Source: VHCN01 sp964589935 (GTDB lineage: Bacteria; Verrucomicrobiota; Verrucomicrobiia; Limisphaerales; VHCN01). From it: a stretch of 64,000 bases of DNA. Position numbers and translations under genes: made by a program. Below are positions 1-8,342 of this stretch, piece by piece (the first letter of the stretch is position 1; each line of letters starts with the position of its first letter). The stretch covers positions 157,630 through 221,629 of the forward strand of contig CAZPVD010000006.1 in NCBI GenBank assembly GCA_964589935.1. Reading direction: 5' to 3'. The notes under the pieces were generated by a model. That model was not told the origin of the DNA and did no database searches. It saw only the letters and a program-made list of their open reading frames with translations.

Positions 1-104
1 GCGTCGCCGAGCCAGTTGACGCCGCGCACAAGCAGGCGGCGCGGATGTGGAATGCCGGATGTGGAATTAGTGGGCGGCGAACTCAAAGAACTTTTCTCCA
101 TCGT

Positions 105-1061
105 CTATTCCCGCTCCTCCAACATGGAGGCAACGGCACCCTGTTCAAGCGCATTCATTGCGTTGGCCGCCCCGCCCCGCCATTTGCCGGGCTTCCAGCG
201 GTTGTGAACCCAGAACCAGTTTGCCGGATCACGACGCACCGCCGCCTCGAATGCGCGGTTCATGTCGGCGCTGATGGCTTCGGTGGAGCGGGGCCGTCCG
301 TTTTCGTGCGTGGGGATTTCATCGCCGATTTCGATTTCCCACCGGCAAGGCGCGACGCGGCGGCAGATGGCGGGGATGAGCGGGGCGTTGTAGCGCAGCG
401 CGAACACGGCCGGCGCGACGCTGGTCGAGCAGTCGTGGCCCAAAAACGGCAGCCGCGCGCCGCGGTCGCCCGCGTGCTGGTCGGCAAGCAGCCCAAGCAA
501 AAGCCCGGGTTGGTGCATCGTGGCCTTGAGCGCGGCCATGTCCACGCGGCGCTCGAAAAAAAGACAGCCGGACTTGAGTCGCAGCTCCTGCATGAGCCGG
601 TTGAAGGCCGGCTGGCGCAGGCCGCGGTAGGTCGTGGCAAACCGGTAGTGCGGCATGAAGCGGCACGTGTGGGCGTAGAGTTCGAAGTTCCCAAAATGAC
701 CGATGGCGACGACGACGGTGCGAAGTTTTATCTCGGAATTGCCGACCGTGAGCTTGTCGGTGCCGATGACCGTCATCACGGTCTTGAACTCCGTGTCGCG
801 CATGGCGGCGATTCGGATGGCGCAGGCGAAGTTCTCGCCGATGCGGCGAAAGTTTTCCCTTGCGATCGCCTCGATCTCCTCCGGCTCCTTCTCGCCGCCG
901 AAGCACATCGTCAAGTTGCGCAGCGCCACGCGGCGATGACGCGCGTCGAGCCCATACGCCGCCGCGCCGCACGCGCGGCCGAAGCGCGCGACCCACGACA
1001 GCGGAAACGCCTGCACCAGCGCGACGAGCACGCGGCCGAACCAGTAAAGCAGCCAGTTCAT
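105..1061 (-). CDS. LpxL/HtrB-type lysophospholipid acyltransferase
   Basis: About 318 residues, the usual size of the Kdo2-lipid A late acyltransferase family, which adds secondary acyl chains to lipid A at the inner membrane. An N-terminal hydrophobic helix (NWLLYWFGRVLVALVQAFPL) acts as anchor. The catalytic H-x4-D/E motif is GHFGNFEL, about residue 120 from the chosen start. LLADQHAG and FWVHNRWK are further family motifs. An ATG at 1061 was chosen because the open frame upstream runs through a palindromic repeat and has no family similarity. It lies downstream of lpxK on the same strand, which fits lipid A synthesis. Which acyl position it modifies cannot be told from sequence. Confidence 0.85.
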   Translation of the reverse strand: MNWLLYWFGRVLVALVQAFPLSWVARFGRACGAAAYGLDARHRRVALRNLTMCFGGEKEPEEIEAIARENFRRIGENFACAIRIAAMRDTEFKTVMTVIGTDKLTVGNSEIKLRTVVVAIGHFGNFELYAHTCRFMPHYRFATTYRGLRQPAFNRLMQELRLKSGCLFFERRVDMAALKATMHQPGLLLGLLADQHAGDRGARLPFLGHDCSTSVAPAVFALRYNAPLIPAICRRVAPCRWEIEIGDEIPTHENGRPRSTEAISADMNRAFEAAVRRDPANWFWVHNRWKPGKWRGGAANAMNALEQGAVASMLEERE

Positions 1062-1083
1062 GGATGAAAACCGGACTGATTTG

Positions 1084-1179
1084 CCACAAAAAGCACAAAA
1101 AAGCGCGAAAACGGGGCGGAGAAATCCGACCGGGCCGCGTTGAACCGCCCAACCTTGTGTCGCTTTGTGTTTCTTGTGG
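1084..1179. repeat. Intergenic inverted-repeat element (CCACAAAAAGCACAAA type)
   Basis: The left arm CCACAAAAAGCACAAA (from 1084) is matched in inverted orientation by CTTTGTGTTTCTTGTGG (1163-1179), about 60 bases further on. The arms are A-rich in a GC-rich context. The element fills the gap between the acyltransferase and lpxK genes and resembles, in layout, the pairs at 10604-10665 and 11803-11902. Confidence 0.6.
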
Positions 1180-1183
1180 TCAT

Positions 1184-2356
1184 TTACTTGAAGCAAATCT
1201 GCCGCACACAGTCCTGAAAGTCCTTCGCGCCGGCGAGGATTTTAATCTCCACGCGCATGAACAAAATCGGCAGATCGCGCCGGTCAAGCTTCGGGAAACG
1301 CACTGCGTCCTTCTGCGTCGTCACGATGATTTCCGCCTGGCGCTTCTTCGCGCGGTTGATGACGTTGAGAATTTCCTGCTGCGAAAAACGGTGGTGGTCG
1401 GCGAACCGCTTGGAATAAACCATCTCCGCGCCGAGCTTCACGAGACTGCGCTCAAAGCTGTCCGGCTGTGCGATGCCGCTGAGGGCCGCCACTTTTTTCC
1501 CGCGCAGGAAGCCCAGCCCCTCGCGGTCGCCGGTGAACACGTCCTCAAAGTAAAGCGGATGATGCACGCACTCGATGATGCCCGCGGCGGGATTGACCGC
1601 GGCGATGCGCTCGCGCAGCGCGGACGTGTTGCCGTCGCTCTTGGTGAGGAAGATCGTGTTCGCCCGCGCCAGGCGCGCGAGCGGCTCGCGCAAGGTGCCA
1701 CGGGGCAGCAGGAACTCATTTCCAAACGGCTGCTGGCAATCCACCAGCACAATGTCGCGGCGGCGGCCGCGCAGCTTCCAGTATTGAAACCCATCATCGA
1801 GCAGCAACGTGTCGCAGCCGAACTTCTCAATGGCATAGCGGCCGGCCTTCACGCGGTCCTTGTCCACGAGCACCACGACATCCTTCAAATTGCTCGCGAG
1901 CATGAACGGTTCGTCACCGGCGGTTTCCGAATCGAGCAGCAGCGAGTGGCCGTCCGACACGACGCGCGGCGGCGTGCTGTCCTCGCGCAGCAGCACTTTG
2001 TTCACGAGCCGCTCGGCGAGCGGCGGCGGCCTGGAACGGTAGCCGCGAGAGAGGATGGCGACCTTGCGTCCGGCGTCCTGAAGTTCGCGGGCGAACTTCT
2101 CCACGACGGGCGTCTTGCCCGTGCCACCGACGGTGAGGTTGCCGACGGCGATGACCTGCACGCCGAGCGTGGAATCGCGCAGGATGCGCAGGTCGTAAAG
2201 CACCACGCGAGTCTTGACTCCAAGACGGAAAAGCTGCGAAAGCGCGAAGAGGACATGACGGAGCAGGACCGTGCCCTTGCCGGGGCTGGTCTCGAACATC
2301 ACCTGCAGGACTTTGGTCTCAAGTTCCTCCGTCCACTGGCGGAACGTCTCGCGCAT
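1184..2356 (-). CDS. lpxK: Tetraacyldisaccharide 4'-kinase LpxK
   Basis: Phosphorylates the 4' position of the lipid A disaccharide precursor at the inner membrane. The diagnostic P-loop is GNLTVGGTGKTPVVEKF, about 70 residues from the chosen start and close to its place in characterised LpxK. The motif LLLDDGFQYWKLRGRRDIVL follows the family closely apart from small changes. The ATG at 2356 is preferred over one at 2401 because a plausible promoter (TTGCCC, 17 bases, CACACT) ends nine bases before it and the extra 15 residues have no family similarity. The length of about 390 residues is slightly above the E. coli protein. Identification is secure. Confidence 0.93.
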   Translation of the reverse strand: MRETFRQWTEELETKVLQVMFETSPGKGTVLLRHVLFALSQLFRLGVKTRVVLYDLRILRDSTLGVQVIAVGNLTVGGTGKTPVVEKFARELQDAGRKVAILSRGYRSRPPPLAERLVNKVLLREDSTPPRVVSDGHSLLLDSETAGDEPFMLASNLKDVVVLVDKDRVKAGRYAIEKFGCDTLLLDDGFQYWKLRGRRRDIVLVDCQQPFGNEFLLPRGTLREPLARLARANTIFLTKSDGNTSALRERIAAVNPAAGIIECVHHPLYFEDVFTGDREGLGFLRGKKVAALSGIAQPDSFERSLVKLGAEMVYSKRFADHHRFSQQEILNVINRAKKRQAEIIVTTQKDAVRFPKLDRRDLPILFMRVEIKILAGAKDFQDCVRQICFK

Positions 2357-2451
2357 GTGCGGCGAAGTGTGCCAACACGAACGCGAAGGGGCAAGAAACA
2401 CCTCCCAAGAAGCGCAGACAGCAATGGAACAAAGTATGCGACGCGCTACAA

Positions 2452-2850
2452 TTACTGCTTCACAATCAGAACTCGCTGGTTCTGCCGGTCAAATTCGTAG
2501 CGATAACCAGCGGGAAGCGTTGGAATGCCATTGGGGCTGTATTTCTTCAACTCGCCAACGGTTGTGGGAAAACGTTTATTATCGGCCATAAAGATTTGAA
2601 GGGCCTTTGTTAAATCGGCCACATCAGTGCTGGCCCGCAACTCCTCAACCGGCTTTGCCTGGGTTGTTCCCGGAGCCGGCTCCGTTGACACCGGAGACGC
2701 CGACGGGACAGGAGTGGCTGTCTCCTTCGTTGCGACCGGGGCAGGCGGCGCGCTCACGACTGGGGGCGGGGCAGGCGGCGCTTGCTTGGGGCCACAGGCG
2801 GCCAAAATGACTGCCAAAACAAACAGACTCACCTGTGAAATAGATTTCAT
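2452..2850 (-). CDS. Proline-rich lipoprotein with pseudopilin-like C-terminus
   Basis: 132 residues. A type II signal peptide is clear: KSISQVSLFVLAVILAAC, lipobox LAAC with Cys about residue 19. Residues 20-65 are a Pro/Ala/Thr/Val-rich linker. The last 50 residues (ALQIFMADNKRFPTTVGEL through a YEFDRQNQ ending) resemble the C-terminal part of GspG-like pseudopilins and small proteins with a DLTKALQ..NKRFP motif. It is likely an outer-membrane or periplasmic lipoprotein. It lies between lpxK and a prepilin-like gene on the same strand. No specific function can be assigned. Confidence 0.7.
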   Translation of the reverse strand: MKSISQVSLFVLAVILAACGPKQAPPAPPPVVSAPPAPVATKETATPVPSASPVSTEPAPGTTQAKPVEELRASTDVADLTKALQIFMADNKRFPTTVGELKKYSPNGIPTLPAGYRYEFDRQNQRVLIVKQ

Positions 2851-2932
2851 CTGCCTGTTATTCGGGAATCTCTCGATGCTTTGACATCCACAACTTTTTG
2901 AAATCCAACCAATCCCTCAGACCGTTCGTTCT

Positions 2933-3832
2933 TTACTGGCTTGAAGCGTGATCTCGAAGCCATAGATAATCAGGATTGTTGCCCGCCGTTACTTGGGGAG
3001 CATTGCTCGTATAGGTGATTTTTTTGATGGCAGGGCCGGTCCATTTGTGAAATTCCATGTGCCCGTCCGCAAAGGAAAACGCACTGTTCAAACTGTGAAA
3101 CGGAGCCGGATAGTCAATGATCTTGGCACTTGCCAATTGGGAGTTGTCAACACACTGGACGGCAAATCCTCCGTCATTGATGCCATCAGGGTGCTCATCT
3201 AAAAACACAAATAATTCGGTCGGGGATGGCTTTACGATGTTATCAATCCGATCATACGTTCTGAACTGTGGTCCGGTATTTGCGTTATTGACCCAACTGT
3301 TCGCGTTCACATTCCAGCCAATTGTCTGAACCATTGAAATGCTGCGATTGCGCGGCCCGGCGTTTCCCGCATTGGCCTTGTCGCTCGGACACTTGAACAC
3401 ACCCGGACTATTGCCGACATAAGTCCCCAACATGCCATTGGTTGATCCTCCCACACCGTTATTGTAATTGTTCACAAATGTGTCTCTTCCAATGAGACAC
3501 TGATTGTTTGTATTCATCCCGTTTCCGGCATTGAAATCCAGATTGCCTCTGACCCAACTTTGCAGGTTCGAATCCCTGTTATCCACGCAGCGGTTGTCAG
3601 CATCCTGACTATAAAGGGTCCAGCCTAGCTGCATCTGTTTGAGGTTGGTCTGACACTTCGCACCCGCAGCTTTTAGCTTCGCATTGGCCAGCGCCGGCAA
3701 AAGCAACCCCGCCAAGATCGCGATGATCGCGATGACCACGAGAAGTTCGATAAGCGTGAAGCCCGAAGTTGCTTTCCGCGAAGGAACCAAGCCAATGGAT
3801 TTACGGATTGGAGTTTTCATGGGCACATGCAC
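2933..3832 (-). CDS. Prepilin-type N-terminal cleavage/methylation domain protein (DUF1559-like)
   Basis: 299 residues. The N-terminus SGFTLIELLVVIAIIAILAG is a textbook type IV prepilin/pseudopilin signal, to be cut after Gly by prepilin peptidase, with Glu at +5. The rest is a Gly/Asn-rich globular domain with CPSD (about residue 150) and ends in a FADGHMEFHKW motif, the H-x9-DG-type end found in large Planctomycete and Verrucomicrobia pseudopilin families. Starts at 3832 and 3820 are both possible. A canonical-looking promoter lies at 3869-3897. These proteins occur in many copies per genome and their role is mostly unknown. A second member is at 16370-17224. Confidence 0.88.
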   Translation of the reverse strand: MHVPMKTPIRKSIGLVPSRKATSGFTLIELLVVIAIIAILAGLLLPALANAKLKAAGAKCQTNLKQMQLGWTLYSQDADNRCVDNRDSNLQSWVRGNLDFNAGNGMNTNNQCLIGRDTFVNNYNNGVGGSTNGMLGTYVGNSPGVFKCPSDKANAGNAGPRNRSISMVQTIGWNVNANSWVNNANTGPQFRTYDRIDNIVKPSPTELFVFLDEHPDGINDGGFAVQCVDNSQLASAKIIDYPAPFHSLNSAFSFADGHMEFHKWTGPAIKKITYTSNAPQVTAGNNPDYLWLRDHASSQ

Positions 3833-3868
3833 GGTTTCAAGTCGGCAAACCGACCGGGTTTTCGATTG

Positions 3869-3897
3869 TTCCTACAGCGAACGCCCACCCCTGTCAA
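3869..3897 (-). promoter_or_regulatory. Sigma-70-type promoter of the prepilin-like gene
   Basis: Read on the minus strand: TTGACA (3892-3897), 17-base spacer, TAGGAA (3869-3874). The -35 is a perfect consensus match. It would give a leader of about 30-40 bases before the start. Confidence 0.5.
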
Positions 3898-3924
3898 GCC
3901 GCATTCAGATAGCAGGCCATGCCT

Positions 3925-3976
3925 GGTAGGGACGACCTGCCGGTCGTCCGTGGCCGCGCGGCAGCGCGGCCCTACC
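3925..3976. repeat. Palindromic intergenic repeat (GGTAGGG ... CCCTACC)
   Basis: Outer arms GGTAGGG (3925-3931) and CCCTACC (3970-3976) enclose two inner hairpins, GACGACC/GGTCGTC and GGCCGCGCG/CGCGGCC. It lies between the divergent prepilin-like and tilS genes. It could fold into a cruciform or branched RNA. Confidence 0.6.
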
Positions 3977-4000
3977 ATTTCCTCCCGCACTGCCCCGCGC

Positions 4001-4028
4001 TTGCCAGCCGCCGCCCGGCCCGTAGCAT
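4001..4028 (+). promoter_or_regulatory. Promoter of tilS, probably leaderless
   Basis: TTGCCA (4001-4006), 16 bases, TAGCAT (4023-4028), then only ggccgc before the GTG start at 4035. Transcription would begin at or next to the start codon. No Shine-Dalgarno sequence is present. Confidence 0.4.
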
Positions 4029-4034
4029 GGCCGC

Positions 4035-5402
4035 GTGAATCTCGCCGAACACGTCGGGCACACCATCGCCGCGCGCCGGCTCCTGCGCGCGGGCGGGCGC
4101 GGGCTCGTCGCCGTCTCCGGCGGCGCGGACTCGATGGCGCTGCTTCACCTGCTGCACCGGCTCGGGCCCCGGCACGGCTGGAAGCTCGCGGTTGCGCACT
4201 TCAATCACCGTCTCCGCGGCAAGGCCAGCGATGCGGATGAAGCACTCGTGCGCCGCGCCGCAGGCAAACTCAAGCTGCCGTGCATCGTCGGCGAGTGGAC
4301 CGCGCCCGACCGCGCCAAACAACTTCGCCAGCTCGGCCTTGAACTCGCCGCCCGGCAGGCGCGTCATGCGTTTCTCGTTGAAGCCGCACGAAAACATTCC
4401 GCCACCACCATCGCGCTCGCGCATCATGCGGACGATCAGGCGGAACTGTTCTTTCTCCGTCTCTTCCGCGGAGCAGGCGGCGAGGGCCTTGCCGGAATGA
4501 AATGGTCTTCGCCCGGCTGGATCGCGCCGGAGCCGCGCCTCGTCCGTCCGCTGCTCGACGTGTCGAAAAGCGAATTGCTTGCGTGGGCGCGGCGTCATCG
4601 CATTGCCTTTCGTGAGGACGCGAGCAACGCCGATCCGCGCCATGAGCGCAACCGCATCCGGCACGAGTTGATTCCGCTGCTCGCGCGCCGCTTCGAGCCG
4701 GGCATCGTTCAGACCGTGCTGCGCACGATGGAACTGGCCGGGACGGACGCCGACTGTGTGCGCGAACTCGCCGCGCGCCGGCTTGCGAAAAAGGCGCGCG
4801 GTTCGTTCGATGATCTTCACGTTGCCGTGCAGCGGCAGTGTCTGCGGATTCAAATCGAAGCGCTGGGCCTTCGCCCGACATACGAACTGACGGAGCGCTT
4901 GCGCGAAGCCGCCGGACGAAAAGTTTCCGCTGGACGCGGTGTCGTTTTGTCTCGCGACAAAAGCGGTTGCGTCACTCGCGAAGAGACACGCGCCGGCAAA
5001 TTCAACTTGAACGAAGCGCGGATCGAACTGAACGCACCGCGCGGCGCGCACGCGATTGACGGCGTGACGGTCGAGTGGAGCGTTCGCAGGCAAAGCGCGT
5101 CCTTCAAACGTCCGACTTCGCGGCGCGGTCGCGAGTTCTTTGATGCCGGAAAAGTCGGTCCAGTCGTGCGCGTGCGCCACTGGCGGGCGGGCGACCGGTT
5201 CCAGCCCATCGGCCTGCCGCGCGCGGCCAAGCTGCAAGACCTGTTCACAAACGCGAAGATTCCCGCTGCGCGCCGGCGCGATTTGCTTCTTGGAGAGTCG
5301 CTCGATGGTGAGATTTTCTGGGTCGAGGGCCTGCGCATCGGCGAGCGGTTCAAGCTGACGGAACGGACGAGGATGGTCCTCGATTGGCGTTGGAAAAGGT
5401 GA
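4035..5402 (+). CDS. tilS: tRNA(Ile)-lysidine synthase TilS
   Basis: 455 residues. It modifies C34 of the CAU-anticodon tRNA-Ile to lysidine with ATP and lysine, which is essential for reading AUA. The PP-loop ATPase signature VAVSGGADSMALLHLL is at about residue 28, followed by HFNHRLRG and ALAHHADDQAELFFLRLFRG, the usual N-terminal core. The C-terminal TilS domain (WRAGDRFQPIGLPRAAKLQD) is at residues 385-410. GTG at 4035 is the only start giving the normal distance to the PP-loop. ftsH follows 86 bases downstream, a neighbour pair frequent in bacteria. Confidence 0.95.
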   Translation: MNLAEHVGHTIAARRLLRAGGRGLVAVSGGADSMALLHLLHRLGPRHGWKLAVAHFNHRLRGKASDADEALVRRAAGKLKLPCIVGEWTAPDRAKQLRQLGLELAARQARHAFLVEAARKHSATTIALAHHADDQAELFFLRLFRGAGGEGLAGMKWSSPGWIAPEPRLVRPLLDVSKSELLAWARRHRIAFREDASNADPRHERNRIRHELIPLLARRFEPGIVQTVLRTMELAGTDADCVRELAARRLAKKARGSFDDLHVAVQRQCLRIQIEALGLRPTYELTERLREAAGRKVSAGRGVVLSRDKSGCVTREETRAGKFNLNEARIELNAPRGAHAIDGVTVEWSVRRQSASFKRPTSRRGREFFDAGKVGPVVRVRHWRAGDRFQPIGLPRAAKLQDLFTNAKIPAARRRDLLLGESLDGEIFWVEGLRIGERFKLTERTRMVLDWRWKR

Positions 5403-5439
5403 GCGAAACCTGCACGCTTGCCCAAGATTTGGATATGCT

Positions 5440-5468
5440 TTGCTTCCCCTGCCCTGCCGTGTTACGGT
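5440..5468 (+). promoter_or_regulatory. Promoter of ftsH
   Basis: TTGCTT (5440-5445), 17 bases, TACGGT (5463-5468), 20 bases before the ATG. The same TTGCTT hexamer with a 17-base spacer occurs before uvrA and rpmB. Confidence 0.45.
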
Positions 5469-5488
5469 GCGCCGGTTCTTGAAAATCA

Positions 5489-7531
5489 ATGGCAGACGAA
5501 AACAAACCGAACAACAACCGCGAAGGCGGTGACGATGAGTTCCGCGGCGGCGCCCGGCCGTGGCTTATCTGGCTCCTGATTCTGGGCTTCATCCCGCTGC
5601 TCATCATCATCAAGGACAAGGGACCAATGCGGCCCAACACTCTGTCCTACACGGCGTTCATGAAGCTTGTGGACGATGGCCGGGTCGAGATCGGCAAAAT
5701 CGGCTTCAACCCGCAGGCATCCGACCTGCGCGAAATCACCGGAAAATATAAACTCGCGGACGACGACAAGGCGGCGAAGGACGAAACCGGCCAGTTGAAG
5801 CTCATTCCTTTCCGCATCAAAACGTATCTGCGCCCCGAAACAGTCGAGCGCCTGCTTGCCACGGGGCGCTTCGAGACGGAGGAGCCGAACACGCTCCTCA
5901 TGTCGGTGCTCATCACGCTGCTGCCGTTCGTGCTCGCCGCGGCGTTCATTTATTTCTTCTTCATCCGCCAGCTCAAGATGGCTGGCAAGGGCGCGCTGTC
6001 CTTCGGCAAGTCCAAGGCGCGCATGATGAGTAAGGAAAAAAACAAGATCACCTTCAAAGATGTCGCCGGCGTCGAGGAGGCGAAGGAAGAAGTCGCAGAG
6101 CTGGTCGAGTTCCTGAAAGACCCGAAGAAATTCCAGAAGCTCGGCGGACGCATTCCCAAGGGCGTCCTGATGATCGGTGCGCCCGGCACCGGCAAGACGC
6201 TTCTTGCCAAGGCCATCGCGGGCGAGGCCGACGCGGCGTTCTTCAGCATCAGCGGCTCGGACTTCGTCGAGATGTTTGTCGGCGTCGGCGCGAGCCGCGT
6301 CCGCGACATGTTCGAGCAGGCGCGAAAAGCCACGCCGTGCCTCGTGTTCATTGACGAAATTGACGCTGTGGGCCGCAGCCGCGGGCACGGACTCGGCGGC
6401 GGCAACGACGAACGCGAGCAGACGTTGAATGCGCTTCTCGTGGAGATGGACGGCTTTGACACGACCGAGGGCATCATCATCATCGCGGCCACAAACCGGC
6501 CCGACGTGCTCGACCCCGCGCTCCTCCGGCCGGGGCGCTTCGACCGGCAGATCACAGTGAATCTTCCCGACGTGCGCGGCCGCGAGGCCATTTTGAAAGT
6601 TCACGCGAAGAACGTGAAGCTCGAGCCGGTCGTGGATCTGTCCGTCATCGCGCGCGGCACGCCCGGTTATTCCGGCGCTGAACTTGCGAACCTTCTCAAC
6701 GAGGCCGCTCTGCTCGCCGCGCGCATGAACAAAAAAGCAGTCGGCATGAGGGAGTTGGAAGAGGCGCGCGACAAAGTCCGCTGGGGCCGCGAACGGCGCA
6801 CGCTTGCGATGACCGATGACGACAAAAGGCGCACCGCATGGCACGAGGCCGGCCATGCGCTCGTCAACGTGCTACTCAAGCACACGCACCCGCTTCACAA
6901 GGTCACGATCATCCCGCGCGGCCAGTCGCTCGGCTCGACGATGTCGTTGCCGAAGGACGACGTGTGGAACCACCAGAAAAAAGAGATGCTCGACATGATC
7001 ACGATGACCATGGCCGGGCGCATCGGCGAGGAGCTGTTCTCCGGCGACGTTTCAACCGGCGCGGCGGGCGACATCCAGCAGGCCACGAAGATGGCCCGCG
7101 CGATGGTCACACAGTTTGGCATGAGCGAGCGGCTCGGCATGGTGCAATATGGCGACAGCGGCGAATACATTTTCCTTGGCCGCGAAATGGTTCGCCACAA
7201 GGACTACTCGGAGCAGACCGCGCAGGAAATTGACTCCGAAGTAAAGTCCATCATTGACCAGTCCTACGCCCTGGCGATGCAGCTCATCACGGAAAACCGC
7301 GGGAAGCTTGAACTCATCGCCAAGGCGCTGCTCGAATACGAGACACTCGAAGGCTCGCAGGTCGAGGAAATCATCCGCACCGGCAGGTTCACTCCGCCCG
7401 AGCCGCCGAAGACCGATGTTGGCCCGATGATGGGCGCTCCCGCGGGCACGCCGCTGCCAGAAGTGCCCAAGCCCGCGCATCCAAAACTCCCGCCCGACCT
7501 TGGCAGCGCGCCCGCGCCCGCTGCGGTTTAG
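5489..7531 (+). CDS. ftsH: ATP-dependent zinc metalloprotease FtsH
   Basis: 680 residues. Membrane-anchored AAA+ protease that degrades misfolded membrane proteins and regulatory substrates. Two transmembrane segments (WLIWLLILGFIPLLIII, about residues 27-43, and LLPFVLAAAFIYFFFI, about 142-158) flank a periplasmic loop. Walker A GAPGTGKT is at about 230, Walker B LVFIDEID follows, and the arginine-finger region is TNRPDVLDPALLRPGRFDRQ. The zinc site HEAGH is at about 452. The C-terminal tail is Pro/Ala-rich. A small stem (atgaca/tgtcat near 7560-7584, followed by TTTT) could end transcription before rpe. Confidence 0.97.
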   Translation: MADENKPNNNREGGDDEFRGGARPWLIWLLILGFIPLLIIIKDKGPMRPNTLSYTAFMKLVDDGRVEIGKIGFNPQASDLREITGKYKLADDDKAAKDETGQLKLIPFRIKTYLRPETVERLLATGRFETEEPNTLLMSVLITLLPFVLAAAFIYFFFIRQLKMAGKGALSFGKSKARMMSKEKNKITFKDVAGVEEAKEEVAELVEFLKDPKKFQKLGGRIPKGVLMIGAPGTGKTLLAKAIAGEADAAFFSISGSDFVEMFVGVGASRVRDMFEQARKATPCLVFIDEIDAVGRSRGHGLGGGNDEREQTLNALLVEMDGFDTTEGIIIIAATNRPDVLDPALLRPGRFDRQITVNLPDVRGREAILKVHAKNVKLEPVVDLSVIARGTPGYSGAELANLLNEAALLAARMNKKAVGMRELEEARDKVRWGRERRTLAMTDDDKRRTAWHEAGHALVNVLLKHTHPLHKVTIIPRGQSLGSTMSLPKDDVWNHQKKEMLDMITMTMAGRIGEELFSGDVSTGAAGDIQQATKMARAMVTQFGMSERLGMVQYGDSGEYIFLGREMVRHKDYSEQTAQEIDSEVKSIIDQSYALAMQLITENRGKLELIAKALLEYETLEGSQVEEIIRTGRFTPPEPPKTDVGPMMGAPAGTPLPEVPKPAHPKLPPDLGSAPAPAAV

Positions 7532-7640
7532 CGGATGCATTGACGGTTGAGATGCAAGGATGACAAGTCCCGTCCCACTGTCATTTTCGCCATCTTACAT
7601 CTTCCATCCCCGGTCGTTGCTCCGCTAAACTTTGGCCGCT

Positions 7641-8330
7641 GTGTCTGACCCCATCATCGCGCCCTCCCTGCTCGCCGCCAACTTCTCGCGCTTCGGCAGC
7701 GAGGCCGCGCGCGCCGAACGCAGCGGCGCCGAATGGCTGCACCTCGACGTCATGGACGGGCATTTCGTGCCGACCATTTCCTTCGGCCCGGAAGTCGTGC
7801 GCGTGCTGCGGCCGCTTGCGAAGAAAATGTTCTTCGATGTGCACCTCATGTGTTCCAAGCCGGAAATTCTACTGGAACCATTCGTAAAATCCGGCGCGGA
7901 TGAAATCATCGTCCACGTCGAACTCGGCGACCGCGTCGAGCCGCTGCTGTGGAAAATCCGCTCGCTTGGCATCAAGGTCGGCCTCGCCGTCAACCCGCCC
8001 ACCGCCATCGAAAACGCGCGACCTTTCCTCGACAAGATTGACCTGCTGCTCGTGATGACGGTGAACCCCGGCTTCGGCGGGCAGCCGTTCATCCACGAGT
8101 GCGTGCCGAAAATCCAGCAGGCCGCCGCGTGTCGGCGCGAACTGGGACTCAAGTATCGCATTGAGGTGGATGGCGGCATCACGTTCGACACCGCCGCCGA
8201 GTGCGCCCGCGCCGGCGCGGACACCTTCGTCAGCGGGACGGGCTTGTTCCGCCACCGCGACATGAAGGCCGCCGTCGCAAAGATGCGGAGGCTCGTGACA
8301 CAAGCGGTGACTTCTTCCGCAGTCGGTTGA
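7641..8330 (+). CDS. rpe: Ribulose-phosphate 3-epimerase
   Basis: About 229 residues. Interconverts ribulose 5-phosphate and xylulose 5-phosphate in the pentose phosphate pathway. Family motifs are IIAPSLLAANFSRFG, LHLDVMDGHFVPTISFG (metal-binding His and Asp), VHLMCSKPE, MTVNPGFGGQPFI and IEVDGGI. GTG at 7641 is preferred to TTG at 7632, because the -10-like TAAACT (7626-7631) directly abuts the TTG and the family starts near SDPIIAPS. The phosphohexomutase gene follows after 12 bases, so the two are probably co-transcribed. Confidence 0.94.
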   Translation: MSDPIIAPSLLAANFSRFGSEAARAERSGAEWLHLDVMDGHFVPTISFGPEVVRVLRPLAKKMFFDVHLMCSKPEILLEPFVKSGADEIIVHVELGDRVEPLLWKIRSLGIKVGLAVNPPTAIENARPFLDKIDLLLVMTVNPGFGGQPFIHECVPKIQQAAACRRELGLKYRIEVDGGITFDTAAECARAGADTFVSGTGLFRHRDMKAAVAKMRRLVTQAVTSSAVG

Positions 8331-8342
8331 GCGAAAGTTTGT

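Noticed and set aside
1..104. Possible gene end at the left border
   Set aside because: No frame with recognisable family sequence in these 104 bases.
3972..5489. 505-codon open frame on the minus strand opposite tilS
   Set aside because: Mirror frame of a GC-rich gene. The plus strand has the full TilS motif set; the minus frame has no recognisable domain.
5486..6856. 456-codon open frame opposite ftsH
   Set aside because: Antisense shadow caused by high GC at third positions. FtsH motifs are complete on the plus strand.
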